Assembly: GCA_031271815.1 (NCBI GenBank)
Contig: JAISVA010000021.1
Location: 1 to 60,979, forward strand
DNA from: Prevotellaceae bacterium
GTDB lineage: Bacteria > Bacteroidota > Bacteroidia > Bacteroidales > Paludibacteraceae
Length of the DNA: 60,979 nt
Direction: 5' to 3'
Shown: positions 7,881-16,958 of the stretch, piece after piece
Numbering within the stretch: the first letter of the stretch is position 1
Layout of the letters: each line of letters opens with the position of its first letter
Notes under the pieces: generated by a model
Seen by the model: the letters and a program-made list of their open reading frames with translations, nothing else
The model's database searches: none
What the model was told of the DNA's origin: nothing
Program-made: the position numbers and the translations under genes

Positions 7881-8031
7881 AAAATGCTTTTCGGACAGCT
7901 CTGTTTAAACCGGATAAACAACGTTTAAAATAAAATAAATTTCTTTTTTGTTTTATTCTCTGTAAGATTTTTGTATATTCGCACCCTAAAATTTAAGTTG
8001 AATTAAAAACAATACTAATCATAGAATATAG

Positions 8032-10149
8032 ATGGCAACGTTAGAGAAAATCAGGAATCAGGCGGGCTTACTCATCGCAGTAGTGGGGATAGCGTTATTT
8101 GCTTTTATTATTGGAGACTTTTTAAATTCGGGATCTACCTACTTCGGACCTTCCCGCGAGAGGGTCGGAGAAGTGGCCGGCAAAGATTTGAATATCAATA
8201 ATTTCCAGCGTGACATAGCAACAATTACGGATGTTATGAAAATGCAATACAACCAGAACCCGCCCGAAGGCGAGATTCGCGATATTGTTTGGAATAGCTT
8301 TGTAGAGCAGTCACTGTTGAACAGTGAAACGGAAAAAATCGGGATGAGCGTTACTACCGCCGAGCTGAAAGATGCAACTTTCGGCGCAAATATGCATCCG
8401 CTCGTAAGCCAAATTCCTTATTTCCGCAATGAACAAGGCGCTTTTGACCGGAATACAATGGTTAGCTTCTTCACATATATAAATAAGGAAGACTGGACAA
8501 ACGAAGAAAAAAATGCAGGATTGGACGCACAGGCGCAACAGCTTCACAACTATTGGCTGTTTTGGGAAAACAGATTAAAACAGCAGATTTTAGCCGAGAA
8601 ATACCAGACGCTTATTACCAGAGCAATGTCTGCCTCAAATGCAATTGCAGCAATCACAGCAGGCTTAAACAACGTGGAAACGGATGCTGCATGTGTTCGA
8701 AAAATGTTTTATACGATTCCGGATTCAACCGTTTCGGTTACCGAAGCCGAACTTCAAACCAAGTATAATGAATTAAAAGAGAGAATGTTCAAAACCGACG
8801 GATTCCGCAGCGTGCAGGCGATTACGTTTAATATTGTACCTTCACAGGAGGATTTTATCAACGCCGAAAACCTGGCAAAAGATACAAAAGCCCAATTGGA
8901 GCAATTACCGGATGAAGAAATCGGATTGTTCGTTTCGCAGGTAACCGATCCTTCGGTTCCCTTCGCACCATATTTCAGAACGGAAAAGGACATAGACCAG
9001 TCGTTTAAAAATTTTGCATTTACCTCCCCCAAAGGGGCTATAGCCGAAATAATGTTGCAGGGCGAATTTTATAAAACAGCAAAAGTGATGTCGGATGTAG
9101 AATTGCGTCCCGATTCGGTAAAAATAAGCCATATCTTAATTCAACGGGCAACAGAAGCCGAGGCTCAGCGCGTTGCAGACAGTTTGGTTGCCGTGTTGAA
9201 CGGAGGCGCCGATTTTGCTGCGTTGGCTGCCCAGTATTCGGCAGACCAGGGTTCGATTGCAGCAGGAGGCGAGTTAGGCTGGTTCAGGGAAGGCAATGTC
9301 GGGGTAGAAAATTTCGACAATGCCGTATTTACAGCGAAAGCAGGAAGCGTAGTTGCCGTTACCATTCCTCAGCAGGGTGTGCATGTATTTAAAATACTGG
9401 AAAGAACAGTTCCTGTTAAAAAAGTCAAACTGGCAGAAACGGCAATCCGCGTAGAGCCGAGTACAGCAACATACAACAAAATTTACAACCAGGCAAACCA
9501 GTTTATTCTTGCAAACCGCACCCTGGAGTCATTTGAGGCGGCAGCAAAAGAACAGGGTTTGATGATCAGACCGCTTGACCGCTTGGCTAAAAATCAAACT
9601 TCGGTGTATGCTTTCGATCAGTCAAGACCGATTATCCGTTGGGCGTGGGAAAATAAAGTGGGTACCGTATCCGAAGTGTTTGAAGTGCCGAATATGTTTG
9701 TCGTAGCAGTTGTATCGCAAGCAGTAGAGGCGGGCTTTATACCATTCAAAATTGTAGAAGAACAAGTGAAAGCAGAATTGTTGAAAGATAAGAAAACGGA
9801 ACTTCTTATCAGCGAAATAAAAGGAGCTGGCGGCTTGGAAAGCCTGTCGCCGTTAGATACGCTGAGAAATATCAGGTTCTCTCAAAGTTCTTTCGGCAAT
9901 ATCGGACGCGAGCCGGCGGTTGCTGCAGTCGCTTATGCTACTGGCGCAAACGGGATATCGGCTCCATTCAGAGGAAATGCGGGCGTTTATGTATTGAAAG
10001 CGTTAGATAAGAGAGACGTTCCGGCTGAAACAAACAGCGCCGAAGTTCAATTAATGAACGACAACATATTCTCAGCCGTATCAAGAGGATTGTTTGAATC
10101 GTTGAAAAAGAATGTAAAAATAGAAGACAACCGTTTTGTTTTCTTCTAA
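8032..10149 (+). CDS. SurA/PpiD-like periplasmic peptidyl-prolyl isomerase
   Basis: 705 residues. A single N-terminal membrane anchor (~12-30, GLLIAVVGIALFAFIIGDFL) holds a large periplasmic part: a SurA-N/PpiD-like chaperone region (~35-340), then one clear parvulin (PPIC rotamase) domain at ~362-465 (KISHILIQRAT, GGADFAALAAQYSADQGS, GGELGWF, FDNAVFTAKAG). A second, degenerate parvulin-like region follows. The layout matches PpiD, which helps outer-membrane and secreted proteins fold after Sec export; such a chaperone would serve the many exported proteins here. A perfect 15-bp hairpin follows the stop. A promoter resembling the Bacteroidota consensus (TATATTCG) lies ~55 bp upstream. Confidence 0.88.
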   Translation: MATLEKIRNQAGLLIAVVGIALFAFIIGDFLNSGSTYFGPSRERVGEVAGKDLNINNFQRDIATITDVMKMQYNQNPPEGEIRDIVWNSFVEQSLLNSETEKIGMSVTTAELKDATFGANMHPLVSQIPYFRNEQGAFDRNTMVSFFTYINKEDWTNEEKNAGLDAQAQQLHNYWLFWENRLKQQILAEKYQTLITRAMSASNAIAAITAGLNNVETDAACVRKMFYTIPDSTVSVTEAELQTKYNELKERMFKTDGFRSVQAITFNIVPSQEDFINAENLAKDTKAQLEQLPDEEIGLFVSQVTDPSVPFAPYFRTEKDIDQSFKNFAFTSPKGAIAEIMLQGEFYKTAKVMSDVELRPDSVKISHILIQRATEAEAQRVADSLVAVLNGGADFAALAAQYSADQGSIAAGGELGWFREGNVGVENFDNAVFTAKAGSVVAVTIPQQGVHVFKILERTVPVKKVKLAETAIRVEPSTATYNKIYNQANQFILANRTLESFEAAAKEQGLMIRPLDRLAKNQTSVYAFDQSRPIIRWAWENKVGTVSEVFEVPNMFVVAVVSQAVEAGFIPFKIVEEQVKAELLKDKKTELLISEIKGAGGLESLSPLDTLRNIRFSQSSFGNIGREPAVAAVAYATGANGISAPFRGNAGVYVLKALDKRDVPAETNSAEVQLMNDNIFSAVSRGLFESLKKNVKIEDNRFVFF

Positions 10150-10170
10150 AATCACGTCCGCGACAAAATA

Positions 10171-10204
10171 AAAGAGCGAAATAAATCATTTTATTTCGCT
10201 CTTT
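10171..10204 (+). terminator. terminator of the peptidyl-prolyl isomerase gene
   Basis: A perfect 15-bp stem (AAAGAGCGAAATAAA, loop TCAT, TTTATTTCGCTCTTT) lies 22 bp after the stop at 10149. The T-rich end of the stem gives only a short T-run. Confidence 0.7.
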
Positions 10205-10237
10205 CCGTTATATAATTACAGGGATATTGTTTTTGTC

Positions 10238-10345
10238 AGCGAATCAGCGCGGAATTAATATTTTAATCATCTGGGATTTGCAATTTTCAAATGGAATAAT
10301 TTGTGTTAAAATTATTTGTGTTAATTCATGTCATTCGCAGACTTT
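10238..10345. repeat. degenerate ATTACACAAATTAACAC-family repeat
   Basis: It contains AATTTGTGTTAAAATTATTT and TGTGTTAATTCATGTCATTC before CGCAGAC, the right-arm words of the repeat at 7521-7700, with a worn left arm. It fills the gap between the terminator and rlmN. Confidence 0.45.
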
Positions 10346-10379
10346 TTTAAAAATCAATAACCCCTCAAAAAGCAGAAAA

Positions 10380-11417
10380 ATGGATAAAATAAAATTATTA
10401 GGGAAAAATCCGGACGAATTGAAAGCAATTGTTTCCGGACTGGGTTTACCTGCTTTTACAGCTAAACAGCTTGCCGATTGGTTATACCGGAAAAAAGTAA
10501 CTTCAATCGGGCAAATGACTAATATTTCTTTGCAGAACAGAAAGAAAATTTCGGAAAATTTTGAAGTAGGCGCATCTGCTCCCGAAGAAGTAGCGACCTC
10601 TTCAGACGGAACGAAAAAATATCTTTTCAAGGCAGGAAATAGTTATATCGAATCGGTTTTCATTCCCGAAGACGGCAGAGCCACACTTTGCGTCTCTTCC
10701 CAGATTGGCTGTAAAATGAACTGCCTTTTTTGCATGACCGGCAAACAGGGCTTTTCCGGAAATCTTCCGGCAGCCGGCATCTTGAATCAGATTCAGTCCG
10801 TTCCGGAAAGCGATAAACTGACAAACATCGTCTTTATGGGAATGGGCGAGCCTTTTGACAATACGGCAGAACTGTTGAAGGTGTTGGAAATTCTCACTGC
10901 CGATTATGGTTATGCATGGAGTCCAAAACGGATTACCGTCTCCTCGATCGGTATAATCCCCGGCTTGAAGGAGTTTTTGCAAAAAAGCAGCTGCAACCTG
11001 GCAATCAGTCTGCACACGCCTTTTGCCTCCGAAAGGCTTTCGTTGATGCCTGCGGAAAAGGCGTTTCCGATACAGGAAGTCGTCAACGAGATTAAAAAAT
11101 ACGATTTTTCCAAACAACGCAGAGTTTCCTTTGAATATACGATGTTTAAAGGAGTAAACGATAAACCGAGGCATATTAGCGGACTTTCCCGGCTGCTTTC
11201 CGGAATTGAATGCCGCATCAATCTGATTCGGTTTCATGCCATACCCGGAGTTTCGCTGGAAGGAACTCCGTTGCCTGAAATGGAAAAATTTCGCGACCAG
11301 CTGATTGCCAAAGGGATTATGACCACCATTCGGAAGTCGCGCGGAGAAGACATTCTGGCAGCCTGCGGACTGCTTTCTACGGCAAGAAAAAATAACATCA
11401 ACTGCATACAAAAATGA
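10380..11417 (+). CDS. rlmN: dual-specificity rRNA/tRNA adenine-C2 methyltransferase RlmN
   Basis: 345 residues from the ATG at 10380; the frame is open further upstream only through a TTG. This radical-SAM enzyme methylates C2 of A2503 in 23S rRNA and A37 in some tRNAs. The 4Fe-4S motif is C111-x3-C115-x2-C118 (GCKMNCLFCMTGKQGF). Other marks are the N-terminal helical domain (LGLPAFTAKQLADWLYRK), VFMGMGEPFDN, and the C-terminal GEDILAACGLLS carrying the second catalytic Cys. Length and this last Cys motif fit RlmN rather than the resistance enzyme Cfr. It is followed 56 bp later by the DUF4837 gene, which may share its transcript. Confidence 0.93.
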   Translation: MDKIKLLGKNPDELKAIVSGLGLPAFTAKQLADWLYRKKVTSIGQMTNISLQNRKKISENFEVGASAPEEVATSSDGTKKYLFKAGNSYIESVFIPEDGRATLCVSSQIGCKMNCLFCMTGKQGFSGNLPAAGILNQIQSVPESDKLTNIVFMGMGEPFDNTAELLKVLEILTADYGYAWSPKRITVSSIGIIPGLKEFLQKSSCNLAISLHTPFASERLSLMPAEKAFPIQEVVNEIKKYDFSKQRRVSFEYTMFKGVNDKPRHISGLSRLLSGIECRINLIRFHAIPGVSLEGTPLPEMEKFRDQLIAKGIMTTIRKSRGEDILAACGLLSTARKNNINCIQK

Positions 11418-11473
11418 TTTTATTCTTTGTGTCCGTAACTTTTGTGTTTAAATAAAAACTAAAATAATTAAAT

Positions 11474-12475
11474 ATGAAAATCCTTAATTCATTACGATTT
11501 GGAATAGTTGCACTATTAAGTATTCTGATTTTCTCCTGCAAAGACAAAAGTACAAACTCCTGGCAACCGAGCGTAACCGGCTCAGCTTTTGATGTATTGG
11601 TGGTGGGAAGTCCGAAAATATGGCAAAGTCCGGAAGGAAAAGCGCTTTTTGATATTTTGAACCGTGATATGCCGGGATTGCCTCAGTCGGAACCGATGTT
11701 TACGATCTCATTTACTTCGGATAAGGATTTTCCGAGTTTCTTGCGTCCGGTACGAAACATTATTATGTTTAATATTGACGAGGGTATTTATACGCAGGGG
11801 CGCATCTCTTACTCGCGCAACAAGTGGGCGAAACCGCAAGCCATTGTAACCGTAACCGCACCCAATGTACAGGAATTTGTCAGGATTGTTACCGAAAAGC
11901 AGGACGAATTCATCGCTTTTTTTGAAGAGGCGGAACGAAACCGCGCACTTGCTTATTTTTCCCGTTATTCCAATAAAGACGGCGCAAAGCTTGTTAAAGA
12001 GCAATTTGGCGTGCAAATGACTCTTCCGAGCGCGCTGAATAAATCCAAAACCGGAAAGGATTTCTTATGGTTTTCCAACACGAGCTACGACCTGCGGCAG
12101 GATATTATCATCTATCGCTACCCGTATCACGGACCGGAGGATTTCAACCTCGAAAATCTTTTACAGAAAAGGGATTCGGTATTGAAAGCGAACGTTGAGG
12201 GGCCTTCGCCCAACTCCTTTATGACCACCGAACACCGTTTTAATGTGACACACAAAGCGATGAATGTCAATGGTGTGTATAGCGTAGTCCTTCGTGGTTT
12301 ATGGCGTGTAGAGGGCGATTTGATGGGCGGTCCGTTTGTCAGCAAATCGTATTTGGATAAAAAACACAATGAAATAATTACTGTGGAAGGGTTTATATAT
12401 GGCCCGTCTCATAAGAAACGGAATCCTTTGCGCCAACTTGAATCGGTGATTTATTCGTTGGAGTTTCCGCGTTGA
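11474..12475 (+). CDS. DUF4837 family lipoprotein
   Basis: 333 residues with a lipoprotein signal: a hydrophobic stretch then LLSILIFSC (Cys22), so it is probably anchored in the outer membrane. The mature part (VTGSAFDVLVVGSPKIW, RNIIMFNIDEGIYTQG, FVSKSYLDKKHNEIITVEGF) matches the DUF4837 family, found almost only in Bacteroidota and often beside rlmN. Its function is unknown. Confidence 0.85.
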   Translation: MKILNSLRFGIVALLSILIFSCKDKSTNSWQPSVTGSAFDVLVVGSPKIWQSPEGKALFDILNRDMPGLPQSEPMFTISFTSDKDFPSFLRPVRNIIMFNIDEGIYTQGRISYSRNKWAKPQAIVTVTAPNVQEFVRIVTEKQDEFIAFFEEAERNRALAYFSRYSNKDGAKLVKEQFGVQMTLPSALNKSKTGKDFLWFSNTSYDLRQDIIIYRYPYHGPEDFNLENLLQKRDSVLKANVEGPSPNSFMTTEHRFNVTHKAMNVNGVYSVVLRGLWRVEGDLMGGPFVSKSYLDKKHNEIITVEGFIYGPSHKKRNPLRQLESVIYSLEFPR

Positions 12476-12488
12476 ATTTGCGTTTAAA

Positions 12489-12520
12489 TTTGGAAATTAA
12501 CCTGATTTTCCTTATCTTGC
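12489..12520 (+). promoter_or_regulatory. promoter of the GH9 cellulase gene
   Basis: TTTG (12489-12492), then 20 bp, then TATCTTGC (12513-12520), close to the Bacteroidota consensus (TTTG ... TAnnTTTG). It leaves a short leader before the ATG at 12537 and lies only 14 bp after the upstream stop codon, so the cellulase can be transcribed on its own. Confidence 0.5.
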
Positions 12521-12536
12521 AAAAAATTTTATCATC

Positions 12537-15515
12537 ATGAAACATATTAGCAAATTATTTTTATTATTATTTTTACTGACAGGGTGGGGCTATGTACATG
12601 CCCAGGGAGTTTCTCCTTCTTTTTCGGGAGATGATTACAAAAAAGCCTTATGGATGACCACTCGCTTTTACGGCGCTCAGCGTTCGGGACACGGACCAAA
12701 CTGGTTATTGGCTGAGCACGAACCTACTAATGTGCCCAACGCCTTACAGCAATATGCTAAAAATTTTGTCAAGGGAAAATCTTTTATTAAAGATGCGGAT
12801 GGCAGCTACGATTTGACCGGCGGATGGTTTGACTGTGGAGACCATGTTAAATTCGGACAAACGTTGTTTTATTCTGCCTATATGTTAATTCTCGGTTACT
12901 CTGAATTTACCGCAGGATATGACGATCATTACTCGTTTAATTATGAAGGATATATTGGTGCGGGCGACTATACCTGGGAAGGAAAAAAAGGAAAACCGAA
13001 CGGAATTCCGGATATTCTGGATGAAGTAAAATACGCTACCGACTACTTTCAAAAAGCGATGAGAGATAAATCTACCTTTTACTATCAGGTTGGCGATGGC
13101 GATGTTGACCACAAGCACTGGGTGACCGCCTCGTTCATGTCCGTTCTTCCGGTAAGCGAGGGAGGAGAAGCAGAGGGATCGCGAAGAATATACAAAGCAT
13201 CGGGTAATGTTACTTCCATGGCATCATTTTGCGGAGCAACGCTGGCTGCTATGGCAAGGTTATATAAGCCTTTTGATCCGGCTTACGCCCAAGCATGTCT
13301 GGACAAGGCGTTAGTAGCTTATGAATTTGTAAACGGCACAACAAAAGGAAACACCGGAGGTGGCGGATATTATGGTGCAAAAGGTAAATACGCCCCGGAT
13401 ATGGTTATCTTTTTTGCCGAATTGTATCGTACTACAAAAGACATTCAATACTTAACGGCCGCAGAAAATGCTGCAGGCTTTATTACCGACCCGGCCGGTT
13501 GGAACCACAATTTCTCACTCTGCTATAACAATACGGAAGATCTTGCTTTCTATTTGATGGTTGCTACCAGCAGTAAATTTGCGACAACAGCAAAAGAGAG
13601 ATTGAAATACTACGTCGAAGATCTTTATAAACCGGCTTCCGGTTATTTTTTAAACAAAAAGAATGACGGTTGGGGAGTATTGCGTTTCCCTGCCAATCAG
13701 GCATTTGTTTATGCCCTTTATGATAAGCTGAACGGAAATGAAAAGGAAATAAACCCGTACACGCTTACTTCAATTGAATATATTATGGGTAAAAACGGAG
13801 CAAATTTTTCCTATATTGTAGGTTTTGGACAAAAACACCCAAAATATCCGCATCACAGGAATTTTTTTGGAGAAGACAATGACTCGGAAGGAACCGTTCA
13901 GCCAAAAGCAAAATATTTACAATTGGGTTATCTGACCGGAGGTTCATTAAATAACGGAGAATACTTGGATGAGATTAGTAAATATACTTATTCGGAAGGC
14001 GGTATAGACTACAATGCCGGACTGGTGGGAGCATTGGGATATATCAACTCAATCGTCAATCCGGTAAATACGAATCAATTCGGTCATCCGACACCTGATT
14101 TGGGCGATGATGTTTCTATTTGCGGAATGAGTTCCGTGATATTGGACTCGAAAATACCTTCCGATGGAAAGAAAACATTTACCTGGAAACTGAACGGCAC
14201 GCAATTAGTGTCGAATACTGCCGCATCAACCTACCCGGCAACCGAGGCTGGAGAATATACCTGTGAGATTGACTCTGCCGGCGAGTGGAATACCAGCGGT
14301 TCGGTGAATGTACTCGGTGTATTGCCCGACGTAAATCTGGGCGACGAGCTAAGCCTCTGTAATCCGGCTTCCGTAACATTGGATCCAGGCGTTACAGGCA
14401 ACGGAATTACCTACCGGTGGTACATCGACGGCGAATTGGAAACAGATGCAACCGGAACCACTTATGAAGTTTACAAAGCTGGAACATATAAATGCGAAAT
14501 TTCGGCAACGGGTTGCGGTTCAAAATCAGCCGAAGTGACAATCACGTCCAGGCTTCCGGTTATTGCCGATGCGATTTCCGACTCAAACGGAAATGTTACG
14601 CTTACGGTCAACGGAACAGGCAGCTATGAATGGTATACCTCTGCTGAAGGTGGCGCACCGGTACATACCGGTTCGTCTTACTCGGCAAAAATCACCCGGA
14701 ATACCACGTTCTATGTGCAGGATGCCGGTTCGGCAAGTTTCAAAACAGGACCGGCTGCGGCAGCATTTACAGGAGAAGGTACTAATTGGGGTAAAATAGA
14801 CGTGAATTTTACCGCAAAAAAAGCGTTCTTGATTACCGGAATTACCGTAAGACCTTATGATGCTCAACCTCAGAATAATCCTACAATTTCTTACCAATTT
14901 ACATTAAAGAAAGACGGAGTTAATGTCGGAACCTATTCTACAGAGGCGGTCGAGAATAAAGGAAACGTAAATTATGTCTTAACATTTACAGAACCGGTTC
15001 CGGTTTCAGGCGAAGGTTCTTACACGTTGGCTGTTGCAAGCGGCTTGGATCTTGTGTATTATCTCAACGGACCGGATTACGGTACTTTCTCATCCGGGGA
15101 TATTATTGAATTTACGAGTACAAGCAATATGGGAGGAAATCAATCTCCTTTCCCGGCTATGTTCGACTGGCAAATACAATCCGGTAGCGGGTGCGCCCGC
15201 GCTTTGGCAAAAGCGATTTATGATCCGGATGGCGGCAGAGTAGGCGTGGATATTCAGCCCGGCGGAATTTGCGACTTATATCCCAACCCGGTAAAAGATA
15301 TGTTGTATCTGAATCTGAATTGCAACTCGTGGAACGCCAACAGGGAGGTAAGAATAGAAATCTTATCAACATTGGGAAGTCCGGTTAAAAACATAACAAC
15401 TAACGTTGAAGGCGCTGCTGCGGGAATAAATCTGAGCGGGTTGAACCAGGGCATTTATCTGGTGCGCATCATTAGCGGTAACTCCGTTTCGGTAAAACAG
15501 ATTATCAAGAAATAA
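12537..15515 (+). CDS. secreted GH9 endoglucanase with Ig-like domains and T9SS sorting tail
   Basis: 992 residues. A signal peptide (to ~A22), then the GH9 (alpha/alpha)6 catalytic domain at ~30-505. It has GGWFDCGDHVKFG (Asp99 and Asp102 activate the water), PKYPHHRNFF, and YSEGGIDYNAGLVGAL with the acid Glu487. Around 515-680 two Ig-like domains repeat the pattern DVSICG..SVILDS / ELSLCN..SVTLDP. A further beta-rich region (~680-900) may be a carbohydrate-binding module. The last ~75 residues (ICDLYPNPVKDMLYLNLN ... GIYLVRIISG, KQIIKK) are a type-A T9SS signal, so it is exported across the outer membrane and probably surface-bound. It cleaves beta-1,4-glucan (cellulose). It has its own promoter and a strong terminator. 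Confidence 0.95.
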   Translation: MKHISKLFLLLFLLTGWGYVHAQGVSPSFSGDDYKKALWMTTRFYGAQRSGHGPNWLLAEHEPTNVPNALQQYAKNFVKGKSFIKDADGSYDLTGGWFDCGDHVKFGQTLFYSAYMLILGYSEFTAGYDDHYSFNYEGYIGAGDYTWEGKKGKPNGIPDILDEVKYATDYFQKAMRDKSTFYYQVGDGDVDHKHWVTASFMSVLPVSEGGEAEGSRRIYKASGNVTSMASFCGATLAAMARLYKPFDPAYAQACLDKALVAYEFVNGTTKGNTGGGGYYGAKGKYAPDMVIFFAELYRTTKDIQYLTAAENAAGFITDPAGWNHNFSLCYNNTEDLAFYLMVATSSKFATTAKERLKYYVEDLYKPASGYFLNKKNDGWGVLRFPANQAFVYALYDKLNGNEKEINPYTLTSIEYIMGKNGANFSYIVGFGQKHPKYPHHRNFFGEDNDSEGTVQPKAKYLQLGYLTGGSLNNGEYLDEISKYTYSEGGIDYNAGLVGALGYINSIVNPVNTNQFGHPTPDLGDDVSICGMSSVILDSKIPSDGKKTFTWKLNGTQLVSNTAASTYPATEAGEYTCEIDSAGEWNTSGSVNVLGVLPDVNLGDELSLCNPASVTLDPGVTGNGITYRWYIDGELETDATGTTYEVYKAGTYKCEISATGCGSKSAEVTITSRLPVIADAISDSNGNVTLTVNGTGSYEWYTSAEGGAPVHTGSSYSAKITRNTTFYVQDAGSASFKTGPAAAAFTGEGTNWGKIDVNFTAKKAFLITGITVRPYDAQPQNNPTISYQFTLKKDGVNVGTYSTEAVENKGNVNYVLTFTEPVPVSGEGSYTLAVASGLDLVYYLNGPDYGTFSSGDIIEFTSTSNMGGNQSPFPAMFDWQIQSGSGCARALAKAIYDPDGGRVGVDIQPGGICDLYPNPVKDMLYLNLNCNSWNANREVRIEILSTLGSPVKNITTNVEGAAAGINLSGLNQGIYLVRIISGNSVSVKQIIKK

Positions 15516-15540
15516 GGAAATTGTTGATTTTGTATCATAA

Positions 15541-15577
15541 AAAACCTGCCTGACTTCAAAATCAGGCAGGTTTTTTT
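15541..15577 (+). terminator. rho-independent terminator of the GH9 gene
   Basis: Stem AAAACCTGCCTGA / TCAGGCAGGTTTT (13 bp, perfect) with loop CTTCAAAA, followed by a T-run. It lies 25 bp beyond the stop codon. Confidence 0.9.
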
Positions 15578-15601
15578 ATGAAGTAAACTCAAAAGATATT
15601 T

Positions 15602-15725
15602 GTCCACGAATTACACGAAGCAGTACGAAATTAACGTGTTGATTATTTGAAATTAATACGAATTCGATATCTGAATAATTGATATTCAACGTAAAAAGTG
15701 CATTATTAGTATTAATTCGCCGACT
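15602..15725. repeat. ATTACACGAA-family imperfect palindrome
   Basis: CCACGAATTACACGAAGCAG on the left and TATTAATTCGCCGACTCTC on the right belong to the same worn palindrome family as 7521-7700. It fills the space between the GH9 terminator and the end of proB. Confidence 0.45.
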
Positions 15726-15738
15726 CTCAAGACAACCC

Positions 15739-16821
15739 CTAATCCAGATACAAATAATCATAATGCACTAAGGGTCGCTGATCCTTTTTCCCGATTAACC
15801 GGCGGGCTTTTTCACTGTCGTACTGCGTTTTTCCGATGCCTATTTGTACACCTTTATCATCAAATATCTTTACAATATCATCCTTTTCAAAATTGCCTTT
15901 GATATCGGTAATACCTACAAACAGGACGGAAGTAGCGTTTTCGCCGGTCAGGGCTTGGCTTGCTCCTGCATTTACATGAATTTCACCTTTGGCGAAGTCA
16001 TCGCTGTGAGCCAGCCATTTTTTAATGCTCGAAGTTTCTTCGTTCGAAGGGATAAACCGGGTATAAACGGTCTCTTCGCGATTGGTTAGCAAGTCGATAA
16101 GGATGTTGTTCTTTTTGCCGTTGGCGATAATTACCTCAATACCTTCGTCTGCTACTTTTCCGGCTATGTTGGTTTTGGTTTGCATTCCGCCCCGCCCGAA
16201 AGAAGATTTGGAGGTTTGGATATATTCCGACAAATTCCGTTTACCCGGCAGCACTTCACGAATTACTTCCGAGCCCGGTTCATTGGGATTTCCGTTGTAG
16301 ATTCCGTCGATGTTGCTAAGGATAATCAATGCCTCGGTATCCATCATTGTGGCGACCAGGCCCGATAGCTCATCGTTATCGGTAAACATCAATTCGGTTA
16401 CGGAAATCGTATCGTTCTCGTTTACAATCGGAATCACGCCGTGGTCGAGCATCACCTGCATACAGTTGCGCTGATTCAGGTAATGACCGCGCGTGCCAAG
16501 GCTTTCTTTCGTGGTAAGCACCTGTCCGCAAGTGATATTATAATCGCGAAAAAGCATGTAGTAGCGGTTGATCAGTTTTACTTGCCCGATAGCCGAGAAG
16601 AGCTGGCGTGCAGAGACCGGATCAAGTTTGTCTGCCAGCACCCGGTTTCGACCTGCCGCCACCGCACCGGATGATACGAGGATGATCTCAACTCCCTGCT
16701 TATGTAATTCGGCAATTTGATCGACCAGCTCGGACATGCGTGTAAAATCAAGCGAACCATCTTTTTTTGTCAAGACGTTGCTACCGATTTTAATGGTTAT
16801 TCTTTTGAATTTAAGCTCCAT
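15739..16821 (-). CDS. proB: glutamate 5-kinase
   Basis: 360 residues. The amino-acid-kinase domain (~1-255) opens with ITIKIGSNVLTKKDGSLD and contains VSSGAVAAGRNRV, IPIVNENDTISV and SSFGRGGMQTK. A C-terminal PUA domain (~275-355, GEIHVNAGASQAL) is usual in ProB. It phosphorylates glutamate, the first step of proline synthesis, and is normally feedback-inhibited by proline. proC lies 2.7 kb away on the same strand; proA is not in the window, so the pathway is split. It is preceded by the acyl-CoA synthetase gene with a 137-bp gap. Confidence 0.95.
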   Translation of the reverse strand: MELKFKRITIKIGSNVLTKKDGSLDFTRMSELVDQIAELHKQGVEIILVSSGAVAAGRNRVLADKLDPVSARQLFSAIGQVKLINRYYMLFRDYNITCGQVLTTKESLGTRGHYLNQRNCMQVMLDHGVIPIVNENDTISVTELMFTDNDELSGLVATMMDTEALIILSNIDGIYNGNPNEPGSEVIREVLPGKRNLSEYIQTSKSSFGRGGMQTKTNIAGKVADEGIEVIIANGKKNNILIDLLTNREETVYTRFIPSNEETSSIKKWLAHSDDFAKGEIHVNAGASQALTGENATSVLFVGITDIKGNFEKDDIVKIFDDKGVQIGIGKTQYDSEKARRLIGKKDQRPLVHYDYLYLD

Positions 16822-16958
16822 AATGCATTGCGGTTTAATTTAATTTCGTATGATTTTACATCCCATGTTGCACAATATCATCCTTTCTTCGGGATTATTC
16901 AAGTCCCTAAGGGACGAAATTTATAGAATAGGATAACCCTGTTAACCTATTAAACCTA

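Noticed and set aside
10602-11411. 269-residue frame antisense to rlmN
   Set aside because: It lies entirely opposite a convincing conserved gene, has no recognisable domain or start signal, and its codon pattern follows that of rlmN read backwards.
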